Origin: Clostridiaceae bacterium | GTDB taxonomy: Bacteria > Bacillota > Clostridia > Peptostreptococcales > Natronincolaceae | Length of the DNA: 64,000 nucleotides | Direction: 5' to 3' | NCBI GenBank assembly: GCA_018432235.1 | Contig: JAHDLO010000011.1 | Span: 1-64,000, forward strand | Part shown: piece by piece, positions 35,948-43,733 of the stretch | How the letters are laid out: each line of letters opens with the position of its first letter | How positions within the stretch are numbered: position 1 is the first letter of the stretch | Position numbers and translations under genes: made by a program | The notes under the pieces: model-generated | Told to the model about the DNA's origin: nothing | Seen by the model: only the letters and a program-made list of their open reading frames with translations | Databases searched by the model: none

Positions 35948-36639
35948 TGCTTGAGGTCAAGAAGGTGCTTAAAAAATACCAGATGGGCAATGTTGAAGTG
36001 ACGGCACTCAATAGTATAAGCTTTAAGGTAAATGCAGGAGAGTTTGCCGCCATAATGGGCCCCTCCGGCTCGGGAAAATCCACTCTTATGAATATCTTAG
36101 GCTGTCTGGACAGAATGACGGAGGGCAGCTATTTTTTAAATGATAGAGATGTGGCGAATCTGTCGGATACGGAGCTGGCTCATATAAGAAATAAGGAAAT
36201 AGGCTTTGTTTTTCAGGCCTTTAACCTACTGCCACGAATGAACCTCTTAGAAAATGTTGCACTGCCGCTGGTCTATGCAGGAGTTTCGCCTAAGGTTAGG
36301 CGGGAAAAGGCACTGGAGGCACTGGAAAAGGTAGGACTGAAGGATAGAGTAAAGCACAAGCCAAATGAAATATCCGGCGGTCAAAAACAAAGAGTGGCCA
36401 TAGCGAGAGCCATAGTAAATTCCCCAACCTTTATATTAGCGGATGAACCGACGGGAAATCTGGACTCAAAATCCTCCAACGATATCATGGGGATTTTTCA
36501 GGGCTTAAATGATGAGGGTGCCACGGTGCTGATTGTAACCCACGAGCCTGATATCGCTCAGCATGCAAAGCGAATTGTACGATTTAAGGACGGGAATATC
36601 GTCTCAGACACTCCGGTAGAGGATAGGATAATAATATAA
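35947..36639 (+). CDS. ABC transporter ATP-binding protein (MacB/LolD type)
   Basis: 230 residues. Walker A GPSGSGKS (about 38-45), Q-loop FVFQAFNLLPRMNLLENV, signature SGGQKQR, Walker B FILADEPTGNLD, switch His VTHEPD. These LolD/MacB-family features identify a transporter that works by mechanotransmission rather than a classical importer. It starts inside the adaptor's stop and is followed 12 bp later by the permease. Confidence 0.95.
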   Translation: MLEVKKVLKKYQMGNVEVTALNSISFKVNAGEFAAIMGPSGSGKSTLMNILGCLDRMTEGSYFLNDRDVANLSDTELAHIRNKEIGFVFQAFNLLPRMNLLENVALPLVYAGVSPKVRREKALEALEKVGLKDRVKHKPNEISGGQKQRVAIARAIVNSPTFILADEPTGNLDSKSSNDIMGIFQGLNDEGATVLIVTHEPDIAQHAKRIVRFKDGNIVSDTPVEDRIII

Positions 36640-36651
36640 GGAGAGAAGCTG

Positions 36652-37857
36652 ATGAATTTATTGGAAAGCTTTAAGATAGCCATAGATAGCATAAGGGCAA
36701 ATAAATTGCGCTCCTTCCTTACCATGCTGGGGATAATCATAGGTATTAGCTCTGTTATCACAATAGTTTCCTTGGGTCAGGGGGGGCAAAGGGCCATAAC
36801 CAGTGAGTTTGAAAAGCTGGGGGCGGCATCCATAACGATTACTGTGAATACTGCAAAGGCTCAGTCGACGGATTATATCACACTGGAGGATGTTAGGCAA
36901 ATAAAGGAAAAGGTTGAAGCTGTCAATTATGCTTCCCCGGTTAGCCAGAGAAGGGGAGTGGCAATAACTGATAAGGAAACCAGCACTGCATTAATAAAGG
37001 GGGGCAATAGCGACCTCTTCTATATAGATAATGTAGAGATGCTCTATGGCAGATTTTTTAATGAAAGAGAGCTTTTGGAGGGCAGAGCCGTAGCTGTTAT
37101 AGACAGCAATGCAGCAGAAAATCTCTTTGGCTTTGAGGATGTTGTGGGCTTGAGCCTGAAGCTGGGGCCGGAGACAACGGCTAAAAAGGTGACTATCATC
37201 GGCGTCTACAAAGGGATTACCACACCCTTTGCCCAGGCAAGAAATAATATGCCGGTCTTTGTATCAGTGCCAATTACGCTGCTGGATAACCTGTTTTCTG
37301 GCATAAGCCTTGATTCAATAGCCATTATGGCAAACTCTCAGGAGGAGACTGAGGCCGCTGCAAACTCAGCCATTAATATACTGGAGGCAAGGCATAATAA
37401 TCGTGGCAAGGAAATATATACACCTGAAAGTGTTTTTAGTCAGCTGGAGCAAATCAATACGGTATTGGGCATTTTCACTGCCTTTATAGGGGCTGTGGCC
37501 GCAATATCCCTGCTGGTTGGCGGCATCGGAGTGATGAATATCATGCTGGTGTCGGTTACAGAAAGAACGAGGGAAATAGGAATAAGAAAATCCCTGGGGG
37601 CCACCACAAATGTAATTTTAGTGCAATTTCTTATGGAGTCTATTATAATATCTGTTATAGGCGGTTTACTGGGAATGACCTTTGGCATTGCAGGAGGCGT
37701 GATTCTTGGCAGAATAGCTGGTATAACACCTTCTGTGTCAATCGCAGCCGTACTAGGGGCTATCCTCTTTTCGTTTGCTGTGGGCTTATTTTTCGGAATA
37801 TATCCTGCAAGACAGGCTGCAAGGCTTAATCCAATAGACGCCCTACGCTATGAATAA
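36652..37857 (+). CDS. ABC transporter permease (MacB type)
   Basis: 401 residues. N-terminal ESFKIAIDSIRANKLRSFLTMLGIIIGISSVITIVS is the MacB first membrane segment; a large exported MacB_PCD-type domain spans about 45-270; a C-terminal FtsX domain has three segments (VLGIFTAFIGAVAAISLLVGGIGVMNIML, ILVQFLMESIIISVIGG, ILFSFAVGLFFGIYPARQAARLNPIDALRYE). It is the transmembrane partner of the preceding ATPase and adaptor. Confidence 0.93.
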   Translation: MNLLESFKIAIDSIRANKLRSFLTMLGIIIGISSVITIVSLGQGGQRAITSEFEKLGAASITITVNTAKAQSTDYITLEDVRQIKEKVEAVNYASPVSQRRGVAITDKETSTALIKGGNSDLFYIDNVEMLYGRFFNERELLEGRAVAVIDSNAAENLFGFEDVVGLSLKLGPETTAKKVTIIGVYKGITTPFAQARNNMPVFVSVPITLLDNLFSGISLDSIAIMANSQEETEAAANSAINILEARHNNRGKEIYTPESVFSQLEQINTVLGIFTAFIGAVAAISLLVGGIGVMNIMLVSVTERTREIGIRKSLGATTNVILVQFLMESIIISVIGGLLGMTFGIAGGVILGRIAGITPSVSIAAVLGAILFSFAVGLFFGIYPARQAARLNPIDALRYE

Positions 37858-37878
37858 CTCTAAAAGGCAGGTATTAAT

Positions 37879-39369
37879 ATGTCTATAAAAAAACGTTTAG
37901 TTAAATCCTATATTGCTGTGCTTATATTGCCTATTTTGCTTTCGGGGTTATCCACCTGGTTGATGGGGATGTACTATATCGGCGATATGTCAGGTGTTGA
38001 GGAGATAAGCTTCCGAGCCCATCCCATCAAGGAGGCTAGGGACAAGAGAGCAGCAATATTTGCCGACATAAGATCACAGCTTTTGAAAAATCAATATAAT
38101 GTAAATGCAGCTCCCTTAGAGGAGCAGGAGGATAGGCTCAGGAGCATACATTCAACTGTTATCGTCAGAAGGGATAATGAAATAGCCTTTATGGGAGGAG
38201 AAAGTAAAAATGTAGAGCTTATAGCTGAGCTTCCTCCCTTTGGTAGGGCAATCATCGATGAAAACGAAATCTTACGATTTTCCGGAGGCAATTATTGGGT
38301 TAAACAGCATGACTTTTACTATGAGGATGGTTTAGAGGGTAGCTTGTTTTTAGTAACAAATGTAAATACGATAGTTAAGGCAATGAAGGGCTATAATTTA
38401 ACGATATTTATTTCTGTCATATTGATTTTAATAGCTACAAACGGTCTTCTTTCCTATATCATGTCCCGCAGCATCACAAGACCGATAGACAAGCTAAAGA
38501 GCTATGCCAACTCAATAAAGGAAGGCAATCTGGATTTTACAATAGAAATAGATGCAATGGATGAAATTGGCGAACTGAGTATGGCCTTCGAGGAAATGCG
38601 GTATAGATTGAAGCAATCTCTTGAAATGCAGCTGCAGTATGAAAATGACAGGAAGGAATTGATTTCCAGTATATCCCATGACCTAAAGACACCGATAACG
38701 GCCATTAAGGGCTATATAGAGGGGATGATGGATGGGGTTGCAGATTCGCCGGAAAAAAATAAAAAGTATATGCAGACCATTTATTCTAAGGCCACTGATA
38801 TCGATAGAATGATCGATGAGCTGTTCCTCTTCTCCAAGCTGGACCTTAGGAAGCTGACCTTTCATTTTAAACAGGTGGATATTATCAAGTACCTAATGGA
38901 CTGTGTAGAGGAGCTTCAATTTGATCTGGAGAAGAAGGCTGTTGAGCTAGACCTTATTTTAGATGAGGAATCCATTATTATAATGGCGGACCCTGAAAAG
39001 CTAAAGCGGGTAATCGTCAATATTATAGATAATGGGGTTAAGAACATGGATAAGGGAAATCCCAAAATACAAATCAGGGTAATTGATGACGGTGAAGAGG
39101 TAAAGATAGCCTTTCAGGATAATGGAAAGGGCATTGAGGAGAGGGCGTTACCCTATATATTTGAAACCTTCTACAGAGCTGATGCATCGAGAAATGTTGC
39201 CTATGGTGGCAGCGGACTGGGTCTTGCCATAGCAAAGAGGATAATAGTGGAGCATGGCGGAAAAATTTGGGCTGAGAGCAAGGAAGGTCAATATACTAAG
39301 ATATTCATTACCTTAAAAAAATATAAGCGAGGTGATTCAATTGAAAAGAATTTTAATAATAGAGGATGA
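37879..39369 (+). CDS. Sensor histidine kinase
   Basis: 496 residues. Membrane segment about 8-30, an exported sensor region of about 140 residues, second segment about 172-194, HAMP linker (IMSRSITRPIDKLKSYANSI), HisKA with phospho-acceptor His267 (SSISHDLKTP), and HATPase with NIIDNGVKNM (N box), DNGKGI and GGSGLGLAI. The usual N-box spacing NxxxN is slightly modified (NIIDNGVKN). It is cotranscribed with the MacAB-type exporter and overlaps the regulator gene, so it likely senses the exported compound or envelope stress. Confidence 0.93.
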   Translation: MSIKKRLVKSYIAVLILPILLSGLSTWLMGMYYIGDMSGVEEISFRAHPIKEARDKRAAIFADIRSQLLKNQYNVNAAPLEEQEDRLRSIHSTVIVRRDNEIAFMGGESKNVELIAELPPFGRAIIDENEILRFSGGNYWVKQHDFYYEDGLEGSLFLVTNVNTIVKAMKGYNLTIFISVILILIATNGLLSYIMSRSITRPIDKLKSYANSIKEGNLDFTIEIDAMDEIGELSMAFEEMRYRLKQSLEMQLQYENDRKELISSISHDLKTPITAIKGYIEGMMDGVADSPEKNKKYMQTIYSKATDIDRMIDELFLFSKLDLRKLTFHFKQVDIIKYLMDCVEELQFDLEKKAVELDLILDEESIIIMADPEKLKRVIVNIIDNGVKNMDKGNPKIQIRVIDDGEEVKIAFQDNGKGIEERALPYIFETFYRADASRNVAYGGSGLGLAIAKRIIVEHGGKIWAESKEGQYTKIFITLKKYKRGDSIEKNFNNRG

Positions 39370-40030
39370 TTTAAGTATAGCCGAGTTGGAAAGGGATTAT
39401 CTTGAAATTAATGGCTTTGATGTGGATATAGAGGTGGATGGAGAAAAGGGCTTGCAGAAGGCGCTGTCCACTCCCTATGACATGATTTTACTGGATTTAA
39501 TGCTGCCCAAGATAGAGGGCTTTGAAATATGCAAGCTTATAAGAAATGAAAAAAATATACCTATATTGATGATCTCTGCTAAAAAAGAGGATATTGATAA
39601 AATAAGGGGGCTTGGACTGGGAGCCGACGACTATATCACCAAGCCCTTTAGTCCGGGAGAGCTGGTGGCCAGAGTCAAGTCCCACATGACAAGATATCAA
39701 AGACTTGTCGGAGAGGCCATTGATAAAAAGGAAGTTATAGAAATCAGAGGCCTGTACATCGACAAGCTTTCCAGAAGGGTATTCATCAACAATGAGGAGG
39801 TTTTTTTAACCACCAAGGAATATGACGTGCTGACCTTCCTGGCTTCAAACCCTAATCGGGTTTATACAAAGGAGGAGCTTTTCGAAAGGCTATGGGGGAT
39901 GGAGTCCTTTGGAGATATAGCTACAGTAACCGTCCATATAAGAAAGATACGGGAAAAGGTGGAGCTGGATACCTCAAACCCACAATATATAGAAACTATA
40001 TGGGGCGTTGGCTATAGATTTAAGGTTTAA
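39341..40030 (+). CDS. Response regulator (OmpR/PhoB family)
   Basis: 229 residues. TTG 39341 (MKRILIIEDDLS) is chosen: GAGGTG lies 6 nt upstream, and the GTG at 39332 falls within that site. Receiver domain with acidic pair and phospho-acceptor Asp52 (LLDLMLPK), Lys in TKPF, then a winged-helix domain (about 130-229; TTKEYDVLTFLASNP, VTVHIRKIREKVE, GVGYRF). It overlaps the kinase gene by 29 bases. It likely regulates the exporter operon. Confidence 0.93.
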   Translation: MKRILIIEDDLSIAELERDYLEINGFDVDIEVDGEKGLQKALSTPYDMILLDLMLPKIEGFEICKLIRNEKNIPILMISAKKEDIDKIRGLGLGADDYITKPFSPGELVARVKSHMTRYQRLVGEAIDKKEVIEIRGLYIDKLSRRVFINNEEVFLTTKEYDVLTFLASNPNRVYTKEELFERLWGMESFGDIATVTVHIRKIREKVELDTSNPQYIETIWGVGYRFKV

Positions 40031-40042
40031 GATTGATGAAAT

Positions 40043-40080
40043 AAAAGGCAGTTAAACCGATGGGGTTTAACTGCCTTTTT
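40043..40080 (+). terminator. Terminator of the MacAB-two-component operon
   Basis: AGGCAGTTAAACC (40046-40058) pairs perfectly with GGTTTAACTGCCT (40064-40076) over a 5-nt loop, followed by TTTT, with an A run on the other side. It may also serve the minus-strand small genes. Confidence 0.88.
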
Positions 40081-40272
40081 CTATAGGATTCTATATCCGT
40101 TTAGCTCATAATACTTTGTTACTGCCTGGTCCCTTCTGTTAAGGGCCTCTTGAAGCCTCTGCTCCTTGTTGTATACTGCAGCAGGGCATTTAGTCTGATT
40201 GAGCTCAACTCTCTTGATATTGATATTAATATTAAAGTGACTAACTCTTAATGTTAAATTAACTAACGACAT
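40081..40272 (-). CDS. Small protein, paralogue A
   Basis: 63 residues, ATG 40270-40272 with GGAGG about 9 nt upstream. The N-terminus MSLVNLTLRVSHFNININIK has alternating Asn and Ile, and the C-terminal half is helical and charged (EQRLQEALNRRDQ) and ends Tyr-Arg-Ile-Leu. It aligns along its length with the protein at 40500-40685 (shared FnININI, E-x-RL, R/K-rich helix, Y/F-x-L-x-G-x-R). I do not recognise the family. Unlikely to be secreted; no hydrophobic signal. Confidence 0.7.
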   Translation of the reverse strand: MSLVNLTLRVSHFNININIKRVELNQTKCPAAVYNKEQRLQEALNRRDQAVTKYYELNGYRIL

Positions 40273-40302
40273 TATTTATCTACCTCCATTATTGTCAAAC
40301 CT

Positions 40303-40353
40303 TCATAAGAAACAAACCTCATTTAATTCCTTTGACCTTCGAATAATTAACAT
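40303..40353 (-). CDS. Mini-ORF (16 codons) before paralogue A
   Basis: ATG at 40351-40353 with AAAGGGGG upstream; the product is MLIIRRSKELNEVCFL. It lies before paralogue A as the 12-codon mini-ORF at 40707-40745 lies before paralogue B, and both contain an NEV segment encoded by ATGAGGTT-type sequence. It may be a leader peptide, or the ribosome binding site may be coincidental. Confidence 0.35.
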   Translation of the reverse strand: MLIIRRSKELNEVCFL

Positions 40354-40407
40354 CTAACAAACCCCCTTTATCGTATTTATAAACCTAATAGCTAAAATTT
40401 GAAGCCT

Positions 40408-40503
40408 GGCATCCCGACAAACTTAAATTAAGCTCAGTAATGATTTTATAAAAAAATCTTGCTTCTTGCTGTTCCTAATTTTTGAAGTTGTCAAGGGGAC
40501 TAA
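40408..40503. mobile_element. MITE-like element, shortened derivative (about 95 bp)
   Basis: The right end GCTGTTCCTAATTTTTGAAG to about 40503 matches the right end of copy 2. The left end ATCCCGACAAACTTAAATTAAG is its rough inverse. The central block with GTCGTCA and TCCTCCGCC is missing. Its end coincides with the stop of paralogue B. Confidence 0.5.
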
Positions 40504-40685
40504 TAGCGGCAACCCGCCAAATAAAACTCTGCTGTATTTCTTTCTTTGGCATTATCTGCCTTCATCAATCGAGCTTCATTTTTAGCTATAGATGATAAGG
40601 TTTGCTTGCTAGACGCCTCCGCCTTATTTATATTAATGTTAATCTTAAAGGTGCTTATTTTTAATCCAAAATTTAATTCTGACAT
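40500..40685 (-). CDS. Small protein, paralogue B
   Basis: 61 residues from ATG 40683-40685 (MSELNFGLKISTF), AAGGAG 9 nt upstream; the TTG extension to 40694 is rejected. Like paralogue A it has an N-terminal FKINININ strand-like segment and a C-terminal helix NEARLMKADNAKER then FYLAGCRY. The pair looks like a tandem duplication that includes a short leader ORF. Its stop codon is formed at the end of a MITE-like element. Confidence 0.7.
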   Translation of the reverse strand: MSELNFGLKISTFKINININKAEASSKQTLSSIAKNEARLMKADNAKERNTAEFYLAGCRY

Positions 40686-40706
40686 GTATATCAACTCCTT
40701 AATTGT

Positions 40707-40745
40707 TTAATACCTTACTTTAACCTCATTCATAAATAAATACAT
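40707..40745 (-). CDS. Mini-ORF (12 codons) before paralogue B
   Basis: ATG at 40743-40745, AAAGGAGG ending about 7 nt upstream, product MYLFMNEVKVRY, TAA at 40707-40709. The strong site suggests it is translated and may couple to paralogue B, whose own site begins 6 nt after the stop. Confidence 0.4.
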   Translation of the reverse strand: MYLFMNEVKVRY

Positions 40746-40779
40746 TATTTAACCTCCTTTGTCGTAATAAAGGACCGCC

Positions 40780-40800
40780 TTAGGTGTAAATCACCTTCAT
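40780..40800 (-). CDS. Mini-ORF (6 codons), product MKVIYT
   Basis: ATG at 40798-40800 with AAAGGAGG exactly 8 nt upstream, stopping at TAA 40780-40782. The site is textbook and the frame is tiny; a leader or regulatory role is possible but unproven. Confidence 0.3.
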   Translation of the reverse strand: MKVIYT

Positions 40801-40943
40801 AATTTTTTCCTCCTTTCGATGTATTTAAACTTGTATTTAAAGATATTGCATAATAAAGATGATTAGTATGTATATACAAAGTCAAAAGTTTCCTGCTTAG
40901 TGCCCCACGGGCTAATTTATTGAATTTTTAAATGTTATTAGCC

Positions 40944-41108
40944 CTAGTATACTGACCTGCTGATATTTAGGCGAATGACTTGTTCAAATTTCCATCTGCT
41001 GCGTTGTCGTCAATCACCATAGCTACTACTATGCCTCAATCCTCCGCCTTGCAGCGTGAAAATTAATCCTGCGTCATTTATCCAAATATCAACAGGTCAG
41101 CACACTAG
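40944..41108. mobile_element. MITE-like element, copy 3 (165 bp)
   Basis: Terminal inverted repeats of about 36 bp: CTAGTATACTGACCTGCTGA from 40944 and the inverse of TCAACAGGTCAGCACACTAG at 41108. The centre has CTGCGTTGTCGTCAATCACC, the palindrome CATAG-ctacta-CTATG, and AATCCTCCGCCTTGCAG, as in the other copies. No open frame. Confidence 0.75.
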
Positions 41109-41196
41109 GCAATGCGCGATAAACTTTTAGCTTTGTATAAACTAAAATATATATACTTGATGGTAATATGCAATTTCCTCGTTGATTTTTTGCATT

Positions 41197-41223
41197 AAAA
41201 AAGCCATAGCTTTATACTATGGC
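41197..41223 (-). terminator. Minus-strand terminator, distal
   Basis: GCCATAG (41203-41209) and CTATGGC (41217-41223) over 7 nt, with an A6 run on the plus strand (T6 on the minus strand). It has the same stem as the terminator at 41281-41316. Confidence 0.7.
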
Positions 41224-41280
41224 TTAAGGGCATAAAAATAGTGCATACCTTCCAAGCCCCCCAATGGGGCAGAAGGACAT

Positions 41281-41316
41281 AAAAAAGCCATAGAATGCAT
41301 ATGCACATACTATGGC
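41281..41316 (-). terminator. Minus-strand terminator, proximal
   Basis: GCCATAG (41287-41293) and CTATGGC (41310-41316), with T6 following on the minus strand. It shares the 13-mer AAAAAAGCCATAG with the distal one. A GCCCC-ccaat-GGGGC hairpin (41256-41270) lies between them. Confidence 0.75.
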
Positions 41317-41343
41317 CCTAAATTTTAGCTTTTTAAAAATAAA

Positions 41344-41430
41344 CTAAAGGCGAGACATATGTCGTGCATAATAATTATTTAATTTAACTGCTGAAATTGC
41401 TTTTCCTACTGCGTTGCCTGCGAATATCAT
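41344..41430 (-). CDS. 28-residue peptide gene
   Basis: ATG at 41428-41430 with AAAGGAGG 8 nt upstream, TAG at 41344-41346, and two terminators right after. The product begins MIFAGNAVGKAISAVKLNN and ends YYARHMSRL: a short hydrophobic, Gly/Ala-rich front and a basic Tyr/Arg tail. Strong site plus terminators make translation likely. It could be a small membrane-active or signalling peptide; no family is recognised, and no export or modification genes adjoin it. Confidence 0.5.
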   Translation of the reverse strand: MIFAGNAVGKAISAVKLNNYYARHMSRL

Positions 41431-41547
41431 TTGCACGACCTCCTTTACATTTATTTACTTTACTATTATATCCTGTGTTGGTAAATAATGCAACTAAAAA
41501 TTCAAATGTAATATATTTGTAATATTCAAAGGCTGTTGGGGCATTGG

Positions 41548-42027
41548 TTAAATGAAGAGCTGCATATTTGAGGAAAGGGCATCTGAAAGATATTCCTTTG
41601 CTTCCATTATTTTAACCTCCGGTATAAACTCCTCCTGCTTAAAGCCCATAACATCAACGGAAAGCTTGCAGGCGCAGAATTTAACTCCCTTCTTTTGGGC
41701 ACCCTTTAAAAAGGCTATTAAAGGTGGAGCATCATCCTCCTCCATCATCTCCAGCAGCATTTCCTTGCCGATGCCAGCAAAATTCATTTTAGACAGAGGC
41801 AGCTCATTTGGTCCCTTCGGTGTCATCATGCCAAACATTTTTTCGTACATGCTCTTGTCCTCGGTGGTGAATTTTTCGGGGTCGCGAACTAAAAATAGGC
41901 CCCAAAAGGCAAAAAAAATGCTAACATCAACCTCCAGCTCTCTGGCACTGTTGGCAAGTATTAGGGCTGCCAGCGCTTTGTCATATTCACCGCTAAATAA
42001 TAACAGATTCAGCTTTTTCTTTTCCAA
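41548..42027 (-). CDS. DsrE/DsrF/DrsH-like protein
   Basis: 159 residues, TTG start at 42025-42027 with GGGGAGG 9 nt upstream. The N-terminus LNLLLFSGEYDKALAALILANSARELEVDVSIFFAFWGL matches the DsrE-like alpha/beta fold (peroxiredoxin-like COG2044/2210 group), and KFCACKLSVDVMGF near 115-130 carries the Cys typical of sulfur-handling members. It may relay sulfane sulfur. It lies downstream of a cysteine desulfurase-like gene on the same strand, which supports a sulfur link. Confidence 0.83.
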   Translation of the reverse strand: MEKKKLNLLLFSGEYDKALAALILANSARELEVDVSIFFAFWGLFLVRDPEKFTTEDKSMYEKMFGMMTPKGPNELPLSKMNFAGIGKEMLLEMMEEDDAPPLIAFLKGAQKKGVKFCACKLSVDVMGFKQEEFIPEVKIMEAKEYLSDALSSNMQLFI

Positions 42028-42243
42028 ATCAGTATTCCTCCCCTAGTTTAGAATACTAATATTTTGCCCTCTAGGTCGATTATTATCCTAGCCTTATGGC
42101 AGTTGATACTAGGTAAAGTCCTAAGGTAAAAATTTATATCTAAGCGAGGGAGGGATTAATACCCCAAATATCACGACTATGGCAACGTAGCTATATAAAA
42201 GCTTAACCAGTAATTACTGATGAATTTAATAGCGATAAGGAAC

Positions 42244-43587
42244 TTAGAAAAGCTCCGGCATGTTTGAATATTTCTCTAGATAATATTTTTTATTTAGAAT
42301 AATTTTGTTCAATTGAAAAACAAGGGCATCAATTTCTGAAATTGTATTGTATAGACCAAGGCTTATTCTAACCATTCCGGGTCGCTCTGCCTTGGGCTGA
42401 TTAATTCTTTCCTCCAGCTCCTGCTGAGATATTCCCAACAGCCTTTGAATATAGGGCTGGGCGCAGAAGCATCCGTTTCTTACAGCAATTCCCCCTTCAT
42501 AAGAGAGGATTTTAGCCACCATATGATGAGAAAGGCCACTGACATTAAAGGGCACTATCGCCACCCTATCTTCTTTGTAGTCGTTGGAGCAATAAACTTC
42601 AATATCCCTCAATTGGCATAGTCGGTAGATTGTGTAATCTGCAAGAGCCTTTTCATATTCCTCTAGGGTCCTCATCCCCAGGCCATCCAGAGTCTTAATG
42701 GCAGCCACCAATGCAACCACACCCATTATATTAGGAGAGCCGGCCTCTTCCTTGTGAGGAAGCTCAGCCCAGGTGACCAGATCCGGTGTGACGATATCTA
42801 CAGTTCCACCGCCGACGATATCAGGAGCAGCACCCTCCAGCATATCGGACCTGGCAATCAAAACCCCTGTTCCAAAGGGCGCATACATTTTATGTCCCGA
42901 AAAAACTAAAAAATCGATGTGCTCAGGCGAGCTGTGGGGCTTCATATCCACAGCCGCATGGGGTACCAGCTGAGCACCATCCACTAAAATCTGCGCACCA
43001 TGCTGATGTGCCAGTGCCGCCGCCTTATGTATTGGATTTTTATAGCCTGTTACGTTGGAGGCTCCTGTGATGGCCACCAGCTTAACCTTGCCCTTATACT
43101 GGAGGAGCTTTCTTTCTAAATCCTCCAGCTGCAGTCTGCCTTTGCTGTCTATGGCAACATAATCGACATCAAAGTGCCTTCGCCAGGGTAAATCGTTGGA
43201 GTGATGCTCCATGAAGGTGGATAAAACCACCGACTGCTGAAATTTAGCCTTTAGATGATGGGCCAGCTTATTAATTGCCTCTGTGGTATTTTTGACGAAA
43301 ATAATACTGTCTTTTTCAGGGCAGCCATTAACAAAGTCGGCAATTATTCTCCGGCTGTCCTCGTAAATGTAGGACACATATTGTGACTTATACCCGGTGC
43401 CACGGTGGACAGAGGCATATAAGGAGGAGAAATCATTGATAGCCTTTAATACGGAAAGAAAGGGGGGAGTGGTGGCTGCATTGTCAAGGTTGATTGCTGT
43501 TGTTAACTGACCGTTAATTAATGGAATTTTTGTATCAACACCTGTTACCAGACTGCGATAATTGGAATAACAGTTAACCGTCCTCAT
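42244..43587 (-). CDS. Class V aminotransferase (cysteine desulfurase-like)
   Basis: 447 residues from ATG 43585-43587, AGGTG upstream; a GTG at 43596 is the alternative. PLP-fold features: LDNAATTPP, a TEAIN cofactor contact, STFMEHHSNDLPWR, DGAQLVPH, and the Schiff-base lysine in SGHKMYAPFGTG (about Lys233). NGCFCAQPY (about 372-380) is the Cys loop, with two cysteines. It would release sulfur or selenium from cysteine-like substrates for cofactor or tRNA work. It differs from IscS/SufS by a longer N-terminus. No scaffold gene is adjacent. Confidence 0.88.
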   Translation of the reverse strand: MRTVNCYSNYRSLVTGVDTKIPLINGQLTTAINLDNAATTPPFLSVLKAINDFSSLYASVHRGTGYKSQYVSYIYEDSRRIIADFVNGCPEKDSIIFVKNTTEAINKLAHHLKAKFQQSVVLSTFMEHHSNDLPWRRHFDVDYVAIDSKGRLQLEDLERKLLQYKGKVKLVAITGASNVTGYKNPIHKAAALAHQHGAQILVDGAQLVPHAAVDMKPHSSPEHIDFLVFSGHKMYAPFGTGVLIARSDMLEGAAPDIVGGGTVDIVTPDLVTWAELPHKEEAGSPNIMGVVALVAAIKTLDGLGMRTLEEYEKALADYTIYRLCQLRDIEVYCSNDYKEDRVAIVPFNVSGLSHHMVAKILSYEGGIAVRNGCFCAQPYIQRLLGISQQELEERINQPKAERPGMVRISLGLYNTISEIDALVFQLNKIILNKKYYLEKYSNMPELF

Positions 43588-43663
43588 AAATGTCACCTAC
43601 CCGTTTTTAATCTTTCAAACTATTTTATTCGCAGGATAGGCTATGGGTGTCAAAAAATATCAC

Positions 43664-43694
43664 CAAAAAGAAAGGACCTGCATACAACAGGTCC
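43664..43694 (-). terminator. Terminator of the prolyl isomerase gene (minus strand)
   Basis: GGACCTG (43674-43680) and CAGGTCC (43688-43694) over 7 nt. On the minus strand it is followed by TTTCTTTTT. The spacing suggests the isomerase and the desulfurase-like gene are separate transcripts. Confidence 0.8.
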
Positions 43695-43733
43695 AATGGC
43701 GCCAAAAAATTTAATCTTATTTAATTGATACTA

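Noticed and set aside
41552..42046. 164-codon plus frame over the DsrE-like gene
   Set aside because: Antisense shadow: the minus frame has a ribosome binding site and a DsrE-like sequence, the plus frame is Ser/Pro-rich and lacks both.
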